This document shows positions 33,240-41,575 of a DNA stretch of 64,000 nt, piece by piece (within the stretch, counting starts at the first letter, position 1; the number at the start of each line of letters is the position of its first letter). The notes under the pieces are model-generated. The model made no database searches. It was not told the DNA's origin and saw nothing but the letters and a program-made list of their open reading frames with translations. The position numbers and the translations under genes are program-made. Source of the stretch: Pseudoflavonifractor sp050943825 (GTDB lineage: Bacteria; Bacillota; Clostridia; Oscillospirales; Oscillospiraceae); contig NZ_JBMNPX010000003.1 in the NCBI RefSeq assembly GCF_050943825.1, forward strand, positions 216,177-280,176, given 5' to 3'.

Positions 33240-33826
33240 TTGGGTTCCTCCTGGGAGTGCTCCGGCTCAGGCTCCGGCTTGGAATTTTTGTCTGGCATGG
33301 ACACGTTCTCCATCCCCGAGGCCTTCAGGCCCTGGATGGCATACTTGGCGGCAATGCCGGTGAGGACGCCGGTGACCACGGCGGCCACCAGCAGGAAGGG
33401 CACATAGCCCATCAGTGCGGCGGTATTCACCACCAGGGCGGCCACAGCGGTCTGGCCCGCGTTGTGGAACACGGCGCCCACCACGGACACGCCCAGAATG
33501 GACACGCCCTCGCCGCCCAGCTTTTTCACCAGCAGCATCATGACCAGGCTGCACAGTCCGCCGCCGAAGCTGAACATCATGGCGGACACACCGCCGTACA
33601 TCAGGCCGGACAGGCCTACCTTCAGGATCATCAGCAGGAAGGCGCTCTTGGCGTCCAGCAGGTAGATGGCGTAGAGCAGCACGGTGTTGGCCAGGCCCAG
33701 CTTGATGCCGGGGATGCCGCCGGGCATGGGAATGAGGTGCTCGATATAGCCCAGCACCACGGCCACCGCCGTCAGCAGGGCCATGCGGGTCAGCCACCGG
33801 ACATTCTGCTGTCCCCGGCGGTTCAT
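33236..33826 (-). CDS. Gx transporter family membrane protein
   Basis: A 196-residue protein with about five helices. The motif PMPGGIPGIKLGLANTVLLY is the signature of the Hpre_diP_synt_I / Gx transporter family (once annotated as heptaprenyl diphosphate synthase component I). These genes regularly stand beside NusG-II, ApbE and Rnf genes, suggesting a role in the membrane redox system, possibly flavin or quinone supply (inference). It overlaps its neighbours at both ends by 4 bp. Confidence 0.88.
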   Translation of the reverse strand: MNRRGQQNVRWLTRMALLTAVAVVLGYIEHLIPMPGGIPGIKLGLANTVLLYAIYLLDAKSAFLLMILKVGLSGLMYGGVSAMMFSFGGGLCSLVMMLLVKKLGGEGVSILGVSVVGAVFHNAGQTAVAALVVNTAALMGYVPFLLVAAVVTGVLTGIAAKYAIQGLKASGMENVSMPDKNSKPEPEPEHSQEEPK

Positions 33827-34206
33827 GTGGTCTCCTCGCTGGCCAGGCGCAGCTCAATGGAGATGCCGTTGGGCAGGCACACAACCCAGTTGCGCATGGG
33901 CCGGGTGTCCACATTTTCGGCGGTCATGGAGCCCTGGTCCACACAGTCCTGATTCTCGCAGGTGGAGTCGGCCATGTATACCTTGCCGTCCTTGATCTGG
34001 ACGTGGTTGACCATGCCGTTGCCCTGGTCGATTTCAATCAGTTTGTCCTCGCTGAGCGGATCGGCCTCATAGAGGGTGTCATTGACGTAGATATAGACAA
34101 AATCCTCCACACCGCTCTCACGGGACTGGAACAGATTCGCTGCTATAAACGCGGCAAATGCCACAGCCAGTACCGCCACAATGATGATAATGTCGCGTTT
34201 TTTCAT
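33823..34206 (-). CDS. NusG domain II-containing exported protein
   Basis: A 127-residue protein with one N-terminal helix (MKKRDIIIIVAVLAVAFAAF) and a small extracytoplasmic beta domain ending CENQDCVDQGSM...VVCLPNGISIEL. This is the NusG-II domain found outside NusG in clostridial Rnf-type loci. The CENQDC pair may form a disulfide. Start chosen at MKKRD; the longer frame upstream is the structured leader. First gene of the rnf operon. Confidence 0.88.
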   Translation of the reverse strand: MKKRDIIIIVAVLAVAFAAFIAANLFQSRESGVEDFVYIYVNDTLYEADPLSEDKLIEIDQGNGMVNHVQIKDGKVYMADSTCENQDCVDQGSMTAENVDTRPMRNWVVCLPNGISIELRLASEETT

Positions 34207-34427
34207 GGAAGTGCTGTCCTCCAAGCATATGTTTGTTTGGGCATGAAACTTCATGCGCGTGGGGCGCGCCATAAAACCAGGCAAAAGCCGGGGCGCATGA
34301 AGTTTATGCGCACGTGGGCTGTCCCGGCCCATGCGCTGTGAGTTCATGGCCGTGCCGCTGAAAGCGGCACATGGCCAACTTTGCTATGCTTTTGCATAGC
34401 AAAGCACCCGCAAAAGCGAGCTGTAAT
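34207..34427 (-). promoter_or_regulatory. structured 5' leader of the rnf operon
   Basis: About 220 nt between the promoter and the first gene contain four strong inverted repeats: TTTGCTATGC/GCATAGCAAA, GGCC-GTGCCGCT/AGCGGCAC-GGCC, GCGCAT/ATGCGC and GCATGAA-type pairs. There is no T-tract typical of a terminator. It may be a riboswitch, an RNA thermometer or a stabilising leader; no known class was recognised. Confidence 0.5.
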
Positions 34428-34456
34428 AGTATACCGCGACTCGGCAGGATTCGCAA
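34428..34456 (-). promoter_or_regulatory. promoter of the rnf operon
   Basis: On the minus strand TTGCGA (34456-34451), 17-bp spacer, TATACT (34433-34428). Confidence 0.65.
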
Positions 34457-34619
34457 GCAGTTTAGACAAGATTTGTTCACTTTTTCAGCAGTCTTTTCCC
34501 GTTTTCACTACAATGCCTTTAATTCAGGCAAAAAAGGCGGGGAGTTTGTGAAATTTGTAGCACAATTGCCCAAGTGCCTCCGAAATTGGCTTTCCTGAGG
34601 TGGAAATGTATTCCTGTGC

Positions 34620-34648
34620 TTGACAAACATCTGTTCTAATGCCATAAT
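34620..34648 (+). promoter_or_regulatory. promoter of the DNA-repair pair with a LexA-like site
   Basis: TTGACA (34620-34625), 17-bp spacer, CATAAT (34643-34648). Between the boxes lies AAAC-ATCT-GTTC (34625-34636), one base from the GAAC-N4-GTTC core of the Gram-positive LexA box. The stretch 34457-34619 shows no gene. Confidence 0.6.
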
Positions 34649-34687
34649 ATTCGTACAAACGTTCCTATGCTTTTGGAGGGCTGTCCC

Positions 34688-35953
34688 ATGGAGCTGATGG
34701 ATAAGCTGACCATACTCACCGACGCGGCAAAATATGACGCCGCCTGTACCTCCAGCGGCCTGGATCGGGCGGGCCGTCCGGGGACCATGGGCTCCACCAT
34801 GGCCGCGGGCTGCTGCCACTCCTTCTCCGCTGACGGGCGGTGCATCTCCCTGCTGAAGGTGCTGCTCACCAACCGATGCATCTACGACTGCCAGTACTGC
34901 GTCAACCGCCGGTCCAACGACGTGCGCCGCACCGCCTTCACCCCCCGTGAGCTGTGCGAGCTCACCATCGGCTTTTACCGGCGCAACTATATCGAGGGAT
35001 TGTTCCTGTCCTCCGCCGTATGGGGCAGCCCGGACAAAACCACCGAGCTGATGATTGAGACATTGCGTCTGCTGCGGGAGGAGTACGCCTTCGGCGGATA
35101 CATCCACGCCAAGGCCATCCCGGGGGCCGACCCCCTCCTCACCCACCGGCTGGGCCTGCTGGCCGACCGGCTCTCGGTGAACATCGAGCTGCCCTCGGAG
35201 CAGTCCCTGGGGCTGCTGGCCCCTGACAAGGCCAAGACCTCCATCCTCACCCCCATGGCCCAGATCCGGGACGGCATCGCCGCCTCCAGAGGGGAACTGG
35301 CCCTCTCCCGGAAGGCGCCCAGATTCGCCCCGGCGGGACAGTCCACCCAGATGATTGTGGGGGCCACGCCGGAGACCGATTTTCAAATTCTCCGCCTCAC
35401 CGAGGGGCTGTACAAAAAGTACCGGCTCAAGCGGGTGTTCTTCTCCGCCTATATGCCCGTGTCGGACAGCAAGCTGCTCCCCGCGCCCCAGGGCTTCAAG
35501 CCGCCCCTGCTGCGGGAGCACCGGCTCTATCAGGCCGACTGGCTGCTGCGGTACTACCACTTTGAGGCCCACGAGCTGCTGGACGAGGCCAACCCCAATT
35601 TCAACCCTCTGGTGGACCCCAAGTGCTCCTGGGCGCTGGCTCACCCGGCGTTCTTCCCTGTGGAGGTAAATACCGCTGACTACGAGGCCCTGCTGCGTGT
35701 GCCCGGTATCGGCGTCACCTCGGCCCGGCGGATTCTCTCCGCCCGGCGGTGGGGTGCCCTCACCTTCCAGGGGCTGAAAAAGCTGGGGGTGGTGCTCAAA
35801 CGGGCCCAGTACTTCCTCACCTGCTCGGGAAAGACAGCGGAGGGCCTGCGGGTGAAGGAGGACGGCATTCTCCGCCACCTGGTGGCACTGGAGCGGCCCA
35901 TGCTCTCCCGGGAGGTCCCGGAGCAGCTGAGCCTGTTTGAGGAGACGGGATAA
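34688..35953 (+). CDS. radical SAM DNA modification/repair protein
   Basis: A 421-residue radical SAM enzyme. The [4Fe-4S] motif is CIYDCQYC (about 62-69), then the SAM-binding GLFLSSAVWG region, and a C-terminal helix-hairpin-helix VPGIGVTSARRIL suited to DNA binding. It matches the radical SAM family routinely paired with a DUF4130 protein and annotated as putative DNA modification/repair. ATG 34688 has GGAGGG seven bases upstream. Its stop overlaps the next start (TAATG). A LexA-like site in its promoter fits a DNA damage response. The lesion or modification is unknown. Confidence 0.9.
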   Translation: MELMDKLTILTDAAKYDAACTSSGLDRAGRPGTMGSTMAAGCCHSFSADGRCISLLKVLLTNRCIYDCQYCVNRRSNDVRRTAFTPRELCELTIGFYRRNYIEGLFLSSAVWGSPDKTTELMIETLRLLREEYAFGGYIHAKAIPGADPLLTHRLGLLADRLSVNIELPSEQSLGLLAPDKAKTSILTPMAQIRDGIAASRGELALSRKAPRFAPAGQSTQMIVGATPETDFQILRLTEGLYKKYRLKRVFFSAYMPVSDSKLLPAPQGFKPPLLREHRLYQADWLLRYYHFEAHELLDEANPNFNPLVDPKCSWALAHPAFFPVEVNTADYEALLRVPGIGVTSARRILSARRWGALTFQGLKKLGVVLKRAQYFLTCSGKTAEGLRVKEDGILRHLVALERPMLSREVPEQLSLFEETG

Positions 35954-36765
35954 TGGGAAACTACGACATGACCGGCTGGCCCCAGGTGGCCTACACCTAC
36001 GACGGCACCTTTGACGGCTTTCTCACCTGCGTCTACGAGAGCTATGTCCACCATGAGCGGGCGGCGGCCTTCTCCGCCCCCGGCCAGGCCCAGCTCTCCC
36101 TCTACCCCGAGCGGCCGGTGGACACCCACCCGGACCACGCCCGGCGGGTGCGGCAGTCCCTGCCTCGCCGCCTGTCCCCCCAGGGGGCCCGGCTGGCGGT
36201 CTACGGCTTCCTCACCGCCCTGCCCGACCGGGAGCAGCACCTGTACGACTTTCTGGCCCTGGGGTTTGAGCGTGGGCCGTCGGTGCTCCACGACCTGACC
36301 GACGAGCGGGTGTTCTCCCTGAACCGGGCGGTAAAATACCTCACCGGGGAGGCACACCTCCTCAAGGGCTTCATCCGCTTCTCCGACCAGAACGGCGTCC
36401 TGACGGCGGAGATTGAGCCCCGGAACCGGGTGCTCCCCCTGCTGCGGCCCCACTTCTGCGCCCGGTACCCGTCGGAGGCCTTTATCATCTACGACCGCAC
36501 CCACCGGGAGGCCCTCTTCTACCGGCCGGGACAGTGGGCCATCATCCCTCTGGAGGACTTCCGGGTGGCCGGGCCGGATAAGGCCGAGCGGGACTGGCGG
36601 GCCCTGTGGCGGCAGTTCTACCGCACCGTGTCCATTGAGGGGCGGTACAACCCCCGCTGCCGCATGACCCACATGCCCAAACGGTACTGGGGCTGCATGA
36701 CGGAATTTCAGACCGATCCGCCTGAGACCTCCCCTGCCCTGCCCGGCGGGGACGGCAGGCCATAA
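35953..36765 (+). CDS. DUF4130 DNA metabolism protein, radical SAM partner
   Basis: A 270-residue protein with the family opening YTYDGTFDGFLTCVYESYVH, the central FIRFSDQNGVLTAEIEPRNRVLPLL and the ending RMTHMPKRYWGCMTEF. In other bacteria this domain is found alone beside the radical SAM partner or fused to a uracil-DNA glycosylase domain; here it stands alone. Translation is coupled to the upstream gene. The C-terminal 20 residues are Pro/Gly-rich and variable. Terminator at 36769-36809. Confidence 0.88.
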   Translation: MGNYDMTGWPQVAYTYDGTFDGFLTCVYESYVHHERAAAFSAPGQAQLSLYPERPVDTHPDHARRVRQSLPRRLSPQGARLAVYGFLTALPDREQHLYDFLALGFERGPSVLHDLTDERVFSLNRAVKYLTGEAHLLKGFIRFSDQNGVLTAEIEPRNRVLPLLRPHFCARYPSEAFIIYDRTHREALFYRPGQWAIIPLEDFRVAGPDKAERDWRALWRQFYRTVSIEGRYNPRCRMTHMPKRYWGCMTEFQTDPPETSPALPGGDGRP

Positions 36766-36768
36766 CAC

Positions 36769-36809
36769 AAAACCGGGGACGGGAGCTTTCACTCCCGTCC
36801 CCGGTTTTT
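36769..36809. terminator. bidirectional terminator
   Basis: ACCGGGGACGGGAG / CTCCCGTCCCCGGT with flanking A and T runs, between convergent genes. Confidence 0.92.
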
Positions 36810-36816
36810 CATCTGT

Positions 36817-37011
36817 TTATTCCTCGTCCCAGTCGGCGTAGTCGTCGTACTCAGAGTGGCAGCAGCAGGCCCTCTTCTCGGCGATTTTATCCCGGGCGCA
36901 GCCCAGCACGGCGGTAATCTTGTCCCAATAGGCGATGACGCAGCAGGCAGCGGCGGCCACTACCATGCACACAGCCACCAGTTTCAGTACAAATTGGACG
37001 ACCTTTCTCAT
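36817..37011 (-). CDS. small single-pass membrane protein, Cys-rich
   Basis: A 64-residue protein with an N-terminal helix (VVQFVLKLVAVCMVVAAAAC), a short amphipathic middle (YWDKITAVLGCARDKIAEK) and the cluster RACCCHS before an acidic tail. A strong SD (AGAGGAGG) and promoter support it as a real gene. Function unknown. It is divergent from asp23-fakA and shares an inverted-repeat control region with them. Confidence 0.65.
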   Translation of the reverse strand: MRKVVQFVLKLVAVCMVVAAAACCVIAYWDKITAVLGCARDKIAEKRACCCHSEYDDYADWDEE

Positions 37012-37044
37012 GTCTGTCGCCTCCTCTTATGAAATGATGGTAAT

Positions 37045-37073
37045 AGTGTACACGTTTTTCGTCCAAATTACAA
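37045..37073 (-). promoter_or_regulatory. promoter of the small membrane protein
   Basis: Minus strand TTGTAA (37073-37068), 17-bp spacer, TACACT (37050-37045). Confidence 0.6.
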
Positions 37074-37109
37074 TGACCTGTACAAACTTTTTCCCTTGTA
37101 TTTTGGACG
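37060..37109. promoter_or_regulatory. inverted repeat spanning two divergent promoters
   Basis: CGTCCAAATTACAA (37060-37073) and TTGTATTTTGGACG (37096-37109) are inverted copies with one mismatch. Each covers the -35 box and the start of the spacer of one promoter, which suggests one regulator controlling both directions. Confidence 0.6.
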
Positions 37110-37124
37110 GAAATAGAATAAAAT
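37096..37124 (+). promoter_or_regulatory. promoter of asp23-fakA
   Basis: TTGTAT (37096-37101), 17-bp spacer, TAAAAT (37119-37124). Confidence 0.65.
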
Positions 37125-37191
37125 ATAGGAACGAATGAGAAGAAACCAGCTGCCTCACGGCAGTCATCCCCCATAGAAAGGAAGGATCCCC

Positions 37192-37542
37192 ATGAAGCTG
37201 CAGACCGAGAAGGGCGAGATACGCATCAGCAGCGATGTGTTCAGCAACATCACCGGCGCCGCCGCCACCAACTGCTACGGCGTGAAGGGTATGGCCGTGC
37301 GCTCCACCACCGACGGGCTGGTCCACCTGCTGCGCAGAGAGTCTATGGCCAAGGGCGTCAAGGTCCGTTATCACGACGACTCCACCGTCTCCATCGAGCT
37401 CCATATCATTGTGGACAACGGCGTCAACCTGGCGGCTGTGTCCCGCTCCATCATGAGCGAGGTCAAGTACGTGGTCAGCCGCACCACCGGCGTGGAGGTC
37501 CGCAACGTGGACGTCTACATTGATTCCATGGTGATCGGCTGA
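37192..37542 (+). CDS. Asp23/Gls24 family envelope stress protein
   Basis: A 116-residue Asp23 (DUF322) protein with GEIRISSDVFSNITGAAATN at the start and VNLAAVSRSIMSEVKYVVSR then VEVRNVDVYIDSM at the end. In Bacillus and relatives the orthologue YloU precedes YloV (FakA), as here. Its precise role is uncertain; Asp23 proteins are linked to envelope stress. SD AAAGGAAGG. Confidence 0.92.
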   Translation: MKLQTEKGEIRISSDVFSNITGAAATNCYGVKGMAVRSTTDGLVHLLRRESMAKGVKVRYHDDSTVSIELHIIVDNGVNLAAVSRSIMSEVKYVVSRTTGVEVRNVDVYIDSMVIG

Positions 37543-37585
37543 GCCTGGGCTCCGCCGGACCTGTATGACAGAAAGGAACATCGAC

Positions 37586-39238
37586 ATGAGAGATACCATT
37601 GACGGGGCGTCGTTTCAGCGGATGGTAGTCCACGCCGCGGCCTCCATCAATTCACGCAAGCAGGAGATCAACGAGCTCAACGTTTTCCCTGTGCCCGATG
37701 GCGACACCGGCACCAATATGTCCCTGACCATCTCCACCGCCGCGGCGGAGATGAAGAAGAAGGCCGCGTCCACCGTGGGCGAGGCCGCCGCCATGAACGC
37801 CTCCGCCCTGCTGCGGGGCGCCCGCGGCAACTCCGGCGTCATTCTGTCCCTGCTGTTCCGGGGCTTCTCCAAGGCCGTGAAGGACAAGGAGACCATTGAC
37901 GGCCGGGATCTGGCCGTGGCCCTTGACTGGGGCGTGGCCGCCGCCTACAAGGCGGTCATGAAGCCCGCCGAGGGTACCATCCTCACCGTCTCCCGCCTGG
38001 CCGCCGCTCAGGCCGCCGCCACCGCCCGGGAGAACAACAGCGCCGAGGCCGTGCTCCAGGCCGCCATTGACGAGGGCCACGTGGCCCTGGACAACACCAT
38101 CAACCAGAACCCTGTCCTGAAGAAGGCCGGCGTGGTGGATGCCGGCGGCAAGGGCTTCCTGGTCATCCTCCAGGGCATGCTGGACGAGCTGCGGGGCGAG
38201 CCCATGCCCGAGGGTTCCGACGAGAGCGCTCCCGCCGCCCCCAAGGACCGGGCCGACTTTGAGAGCTTCTCCACCGAGGAGATCAAGTTCGGCTACTGCA
38301 CCGAGTTCATCTGCTCCCGGGACAACAAGAAGAAGGACCCGGAGGCACTCCGCGGCTTCCTCAACGCCCTGGGCGATTCCCTGGTGCTGGTGGAGGACGA
38401 CGACATCATCAAGGTGCATGTCCACACCAACAACCCCGGCAAGGTGCTGGAGGAGGCCCTGACCTACGGCGCCCTCCAGACCGTGAAGATTGAGAACATG
38501 CGCAACCAGCACAGCGAGATCCTGGAGGAGGCCGCCCAGGCCCCCGCTCAGGAGGAGCACAAGGTTGCCGCTCCCGAGAAGCCCTACGGCTTTGTGGCGG
38601 TGTGCGCCGGCGAGGGCGTGGCCGCCGTGTTCCGTGACCTGGGCGCCGACGGCATCATCAGCGGCGGTCAGACCATGAACCCCTCCACCGAGGATATCAT
38701 GCGCGAGATCGACAAGACCCCCGCCGAGGTGGTCTTTGTCCTGCCCAACAACAAGAACATCATCATGGCGGCCGAGCAGTGCATCCGCCTGGTGGAGGGC
38801 AAGCAGGTGGTGGTCCTGCCCAGCAAGACCGTGCCTCAGGGCATCTCCGCTCTGCTGGCCTTTGACCCGGACAGCTCCGTGGAGGAGAACACCGAGGCCA
38901 TGGCCGACGCCCTCAAGCGGGTGAGCACCTCCGAGATCACCTACGCCGCCCGTGACTCCGACTTTGACGGCTTTGCCATCAAGCAGGGCGATTATCTGGC
39001 TCTGGCTGAGCACCAGCTCTTCGGCACTGACCAGGATATCTACACCCTCCTCCGCCGTCTGGCTGAGGCCCAGCCCCAGCAGGACGCCGAGTTCATCACC
39101 GTGTTCTACGGCGAGGACGTCCAGGAGGACGACGCCCAGAAGGCCCTGGCCATCTTCCAGGAGGCATGCCCCAAGGCGGAAATCACCCTTCTGGCCGGCG
39201 GCCAGCCCGTGTATTACTACATGATCTCCGCCGAATAA
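37586..39238 (+). CDS. fakA: fatty acid kinase FakA (DAK2/DhaL domain protein)
   Basis: A 550-residue protein. The N-terminal DhaL-type kinase domain (about 1-195) has the Mg-ATP motif NVFPVPDGDTGTNMSLT and ALLRGARGNSGVILS. It is followed by a middle domain (FGYCTEFICS) and a C-terminal part. FakA phosphorylates fatty acids bound to DegV-type FakB proteins for phospholipid synthesis; a DegV protein is encoded at 54400-55242. ATG 37586 is preferred to the in-frame 37565 because GAAAGGAA lies eight bases before it. Terminator at 39251-39283. Confidence 0.9.
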   Translation: MRDTIDGASFQRMVVHAAASINSRKQEINELNVFPVPDGDTGTNMSLTISTAAAEMKKKAASTVGEAAAMNASALLRGARGNSGVILSLLFRGFSKAVKDKETIDGRDLAVALDWGVAAAYKAVMKPAEGTILTVSRLAAAQAAATARENNSAEAVLQAAIDEGHVALDNTINQNPVLKKAGVVDAGGKGFLVILQGMLDELRGEPMPEGSDESAPAAPKDRADFESFSTEEIKFGYCTEFICSRDNKKKDPEALRGFLNALGDSLVLVEDDDIIKVHVHTNNPGKVLEEALTYGALQTVKIENMRNQHSEILEEAAQAPAQEEHKVAAPEKPYGFVAVCAGEGVAAVFRDLGADGIISGGQTMNPSTEDIMREIDKTPAEVVFVLPNNKNIIMAAEQCIRLVEGKQVVVLPSKTVPQGISALLAFDPDSSVEENTEAMADALKRVSTSEITYAARDSDFDGFAIKQGDYLALAEHQLFGTDQDIYTLLRRLAEAQPQQDAEFITVFYGEDVQEDDAQKALAIFQEACPKAEITLLAGGQPVYYYMISAE

Positions 39239-39250
39239 TCATTCACGCAC

Positions 39251-39283
39251 ACAGGGGCGGCCTATGGGCCGCCCCTGTTTTTT
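39251..39283 (+). terminator. terminator after fakA
   Basis: ACAGGGGCGGCC / GGGCCGCCCCTGT and six T. Confidence 0.9.
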
Positions 39284-39306
39284 ACATTAGCAAAGGAGGA
39301 TTCAGC

Positions 39307-40485
39307 ATGTACGACTTTACTACCCTCCGCCCCCGGAGGAATATGGGCGCGGAGAAATGGTCCACATTTGAGGCCATGAATGTGGATAACACGGCCCTGG
39401 TTCCCTATTCGGTGGCGGACATGGAGTTCGCCGTGGCTCCTCAGATCACCGCTGCCATCCAGAAGGCCGCATCCTTCGGCGTCTACGGCTACACCATCGC
39501 CGATGGCCCCTACAAGCAGGCGGTGTGCCGCTGGATGGCCCGGCGCCACCACTGGACCGTGGAGCCGGAGTGGATGTTCCAGACCTTCGGCGTGGTGCCC
39601 GCCATGAACCTGGCCGTCCACGCCCTGACCCAGCCCGGCGAGGGAGTCATCATCCAGCCGCCGGTGTACCCGCCCTTCCGCAAGGTGGTGGAAAACACCG
39701 GCCGCAAGGTGTGTGAGAACCCCCTGAAGCTGGAGGACGGCCGGTACGTCATGGACCTGGAGGGCCTGGAGGAACTGGCCGCCCGGCCCGACGTGAAGCT
39801 GTTCTTCCTCTGCTCCCCCCACAACCCGGTGGGCCGGGTGTGGACCAGGGAGGAGCTCCAGGCGGCGGCGGACATCTGCGCCCGCCACGGCGTCACCGTG
39901 TTCTCCGACGAAATCCACGCCGACTTTGTGCATCCCGGCCATGTCCATACCCCCTTTGCCACTCTGGACGGCCCTGCCGCCCGGCAGTGTATTGTGGGCA
40001 CCTCCGCCAGCAAGAGCTTCAATCTGGCCGGACTGGCCACCGCCAACATCATCGTCCCCGACGGCAGCCTCCGCGCCGCCCTGCTGGGCAAACAGGTGGG
40101 GTATACCGGAGAGTACACCAGCTACTTCGGCCTCACCGCCACCCGCACCGCCTATGAGGAGGCGGAGGACTGGCTGGAGGAGCTGCTGGAGGTAATCCGG
40201 GGCAATTATGAGTACTGCAAGGCGTTTCTCAAGGAGAAATTCCCCTCCGTTATCACCTATTCCATGGAGGGTACCTACCTGATGTGGTGCGACTTCCGCA
40301 GCCTGGGCCTGACGCCCGAGGAGCAGGAGAAGTTCTTCCTCTCCTGCCAGCTCTGCCTGGATGAGGGCTATATCTTCGGGCCCCAGGGCGCGGGCTTTGA
40401 GCGCATCAACCTGGCCTGTCCCCGCCAGTGTCTGGAGGCGGCCATGGAGCGGCTGGACCGTGCGGCGGAGGGCCTGCCCCGCTGA
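39307..40485 (+). CDS. MalY/PatB-type aminotransferase (cystathionine beta-lyase-like)
   Basis: A 392-residue fold-type I PLP enzyme. The PLP lysine is in TSASKSFNLAGL (about 234-245), with CSPHNPVGRVW and VFSDEIHADF as the asparagine and aspartate cofactor contacts. The PatB/MalY family cleaves C-S bonds of cystathionine or cysteine conjugates to give pyruvate and ammonia. AAAGGAGG precedes ATG 39307. It stands alone after the fakA terminator, so the substrate is not indicated by context. Confidence 0.9.
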   Translation: MYDFTTLRPRRNMGAEKWSTFEAMNVDNTALVPYSVADMEFAVAPQITAAIQKAASFGVYGYTIADGPYKQAVCRWMARRHHWTVEPEWMFQTFGVVPAMNLAVHALTQPGEGVIIQPPVYPPFRKVVENTGRKVCENPLKLEDGRYVMDLEGLEELAARPDVKLFFLCSPHNPVGRVWTREELQAAADICARHGVTVFSDEIHADFVHPGHVHTPFATLDGPAARQCIVGTSASKSFNLAGLATANIIVPDGSLRAALLGKQVGYTGEYTSYFGLTATRTAYEEAEDWLEELLEVIRGNYEYCKAFLKEKFPSVITYSMEGTYLMWCDFRSLGLTPEEQEKFFLSCQLCLDEGYIFGPQGAGFERINLACPRQCLEAAMERLDRAAEGLPR

Positions 40486-40589
40486 GAATTTTTCGTTTGT
40501 GAAATATCTATCGTGTATGTTACTTTTTTGACCTATATTGTCTTATTTTTCTCAATAACGAGTTAAAAAATAAACTTATCGGCAAAGTA

Positions 40590-40617
40590 TTGACTTCTCC
40601 TGAAAGACATGTATACT
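40590..40617 (+). promoter_or_regulatory. promoter of the YczE-like gene
   Basis: TTGACT (40590-40595), 16-bp spacer, TATACT (40612-40617). The leader then holds two hairpins, CCCCGCC-T-GGCGGGG and CATCA-ATC-TGATG, the second directly before the SD. Confidence 0.65.
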
Positions 40618-40715
40618 TAATGCAAGGACAGATGAGAGAAAAGAAATATAAAAACTCTGTATCCCCGCCTGGCGGGGCTCTGGCCCATCAATCTGATGAA
40701 GGAGAGGCGTTGAAC

Positions 40716-41531
40716 ATGGGAAGCTATGTGATGGCGGAATCCGCCGAGGTTCACAGCCTGCCCCAGCCGGAGGCGGAGGTCCTGAAGAGGGCTGATGTCG
40801 GCGTGAAGCGGAGAAGCGGCGTCCTTACCGGGGCCATGGCCTGGCGGATGGGCATTTACCTGCTGGGCGTGCTGATTCTGGCTGTGGGCAATACCCTGAG
40901 CACCCGGGCTCAGCTGGGCGTGTCCCCCATCATCTCCCCTGCCTACGCCATCTCGGAGATCTGGCATATCGACTTCGGCGCCGCCACCATGGGGGTGTAC
41001 ATGGTCTTTATGGCCGTGCAGTTCATTCTCCAGGGCAAGCGCACCCGCAAGCTGGACCTGCTGGAGATCCCCTTCTCCCTGGTGTTCAGCTTCCTGCTCA
41101 ACTTCTTTACCGCCGGTTTTGACCGCCTGGCGGTGCCCCTGGGGCTGGATACCCCCGCCCTGTGGCAGAAAATCCTGCTGCTGGCCGGTTCGGTGGTGTG
41201 CACCGGCGTGGGCGCGGCCATGATCGTGGCCATGGATCTGGTGGCCAGTCCCCCTGACGGCATGGCCCGTGCGGCCGGTATGGCCATGGGCAAGGGTCTG
41301 GGCCTGGGCAAGAACACGGTGGACGTGGCCTGCGTCATCGTCTCGGTGTCCCTGTGCCTGCTGGCCGCCGGCCATGTGGTGGGTATCGGCGTGGGCACCC
41401 TGGTGGCCATGGTGGCCATCGGCCGGTGCGTGGCCGTGTTCAACCGGCTGGCTCTGGAGCCCATGCGGAAGGCGGCGGGGCTGTGGCCCGCCTGCCCTGC
41501 CGGGGCCGAGTGCAACCTGAACTACAAATAA
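40716..41531 (+). CDS. YczE/YitT-like (DUF6198-type) membrane protein
   Basis: A 271-residue protein with a 40-residue polar N-terminus and five or six helices. LILAVGNTLSTRAQLGVSPI and the conserved MDLVASPPDGMARAAGMAMG followed by GKNTVDVACV are typical of the YczE group. Some members are regulated by small ligands, but function is unknown. ATG 40716 follows AAGGAGAGG; an earlier in-frame start would place the leader hairpins in the coding region. Terminator at 41538-41569. Confidence 0.8.
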   Translation: MGSYVMAESAEVHSLPQPEAEVLKRADVGVKRRSGVLTGAMAWRMGIYLLGVLILAVGNTLSTRAQLGVSPIISPAYAISEIWHIDFGAATMGVYMVFMAVQFILQGKRTRKLDLLEIPFSLVFSFLLNFFTAGFDRLAVPLGLDTPALWQKILLLAGSVVCTGVGAAMIVAMDLVASPPDGMARAAGMAMGKGLGLGKNTVDVACVIVSVSLCLLAAGHVVGIGVGTLVAMVAIGRCVAVFNRLALEPMRKAAGLWPACPAGAECNLNYK

Positions 41532-41537
41532 CAAAAA

Positions 41538-41569
41538 AGTCCCGCGAGAGCGCTGCTCTCGCGGGACTT
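41538..41569. terminator. bidirectional terminator
   Basis: AAGTCCCGCGAGAG / CTCTCGCGGGACTT, between convergent genes. Confidence 0.9.
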
Positions 41570-41575
41570 CTGCAT

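Noticed and set aside
26617..33407. Several long plus-strand frames opposite the rnf operon
   Set aside because: All are shadows of rnfB-C-D-G-E-A and apbE, which carry unmistakable motifs.
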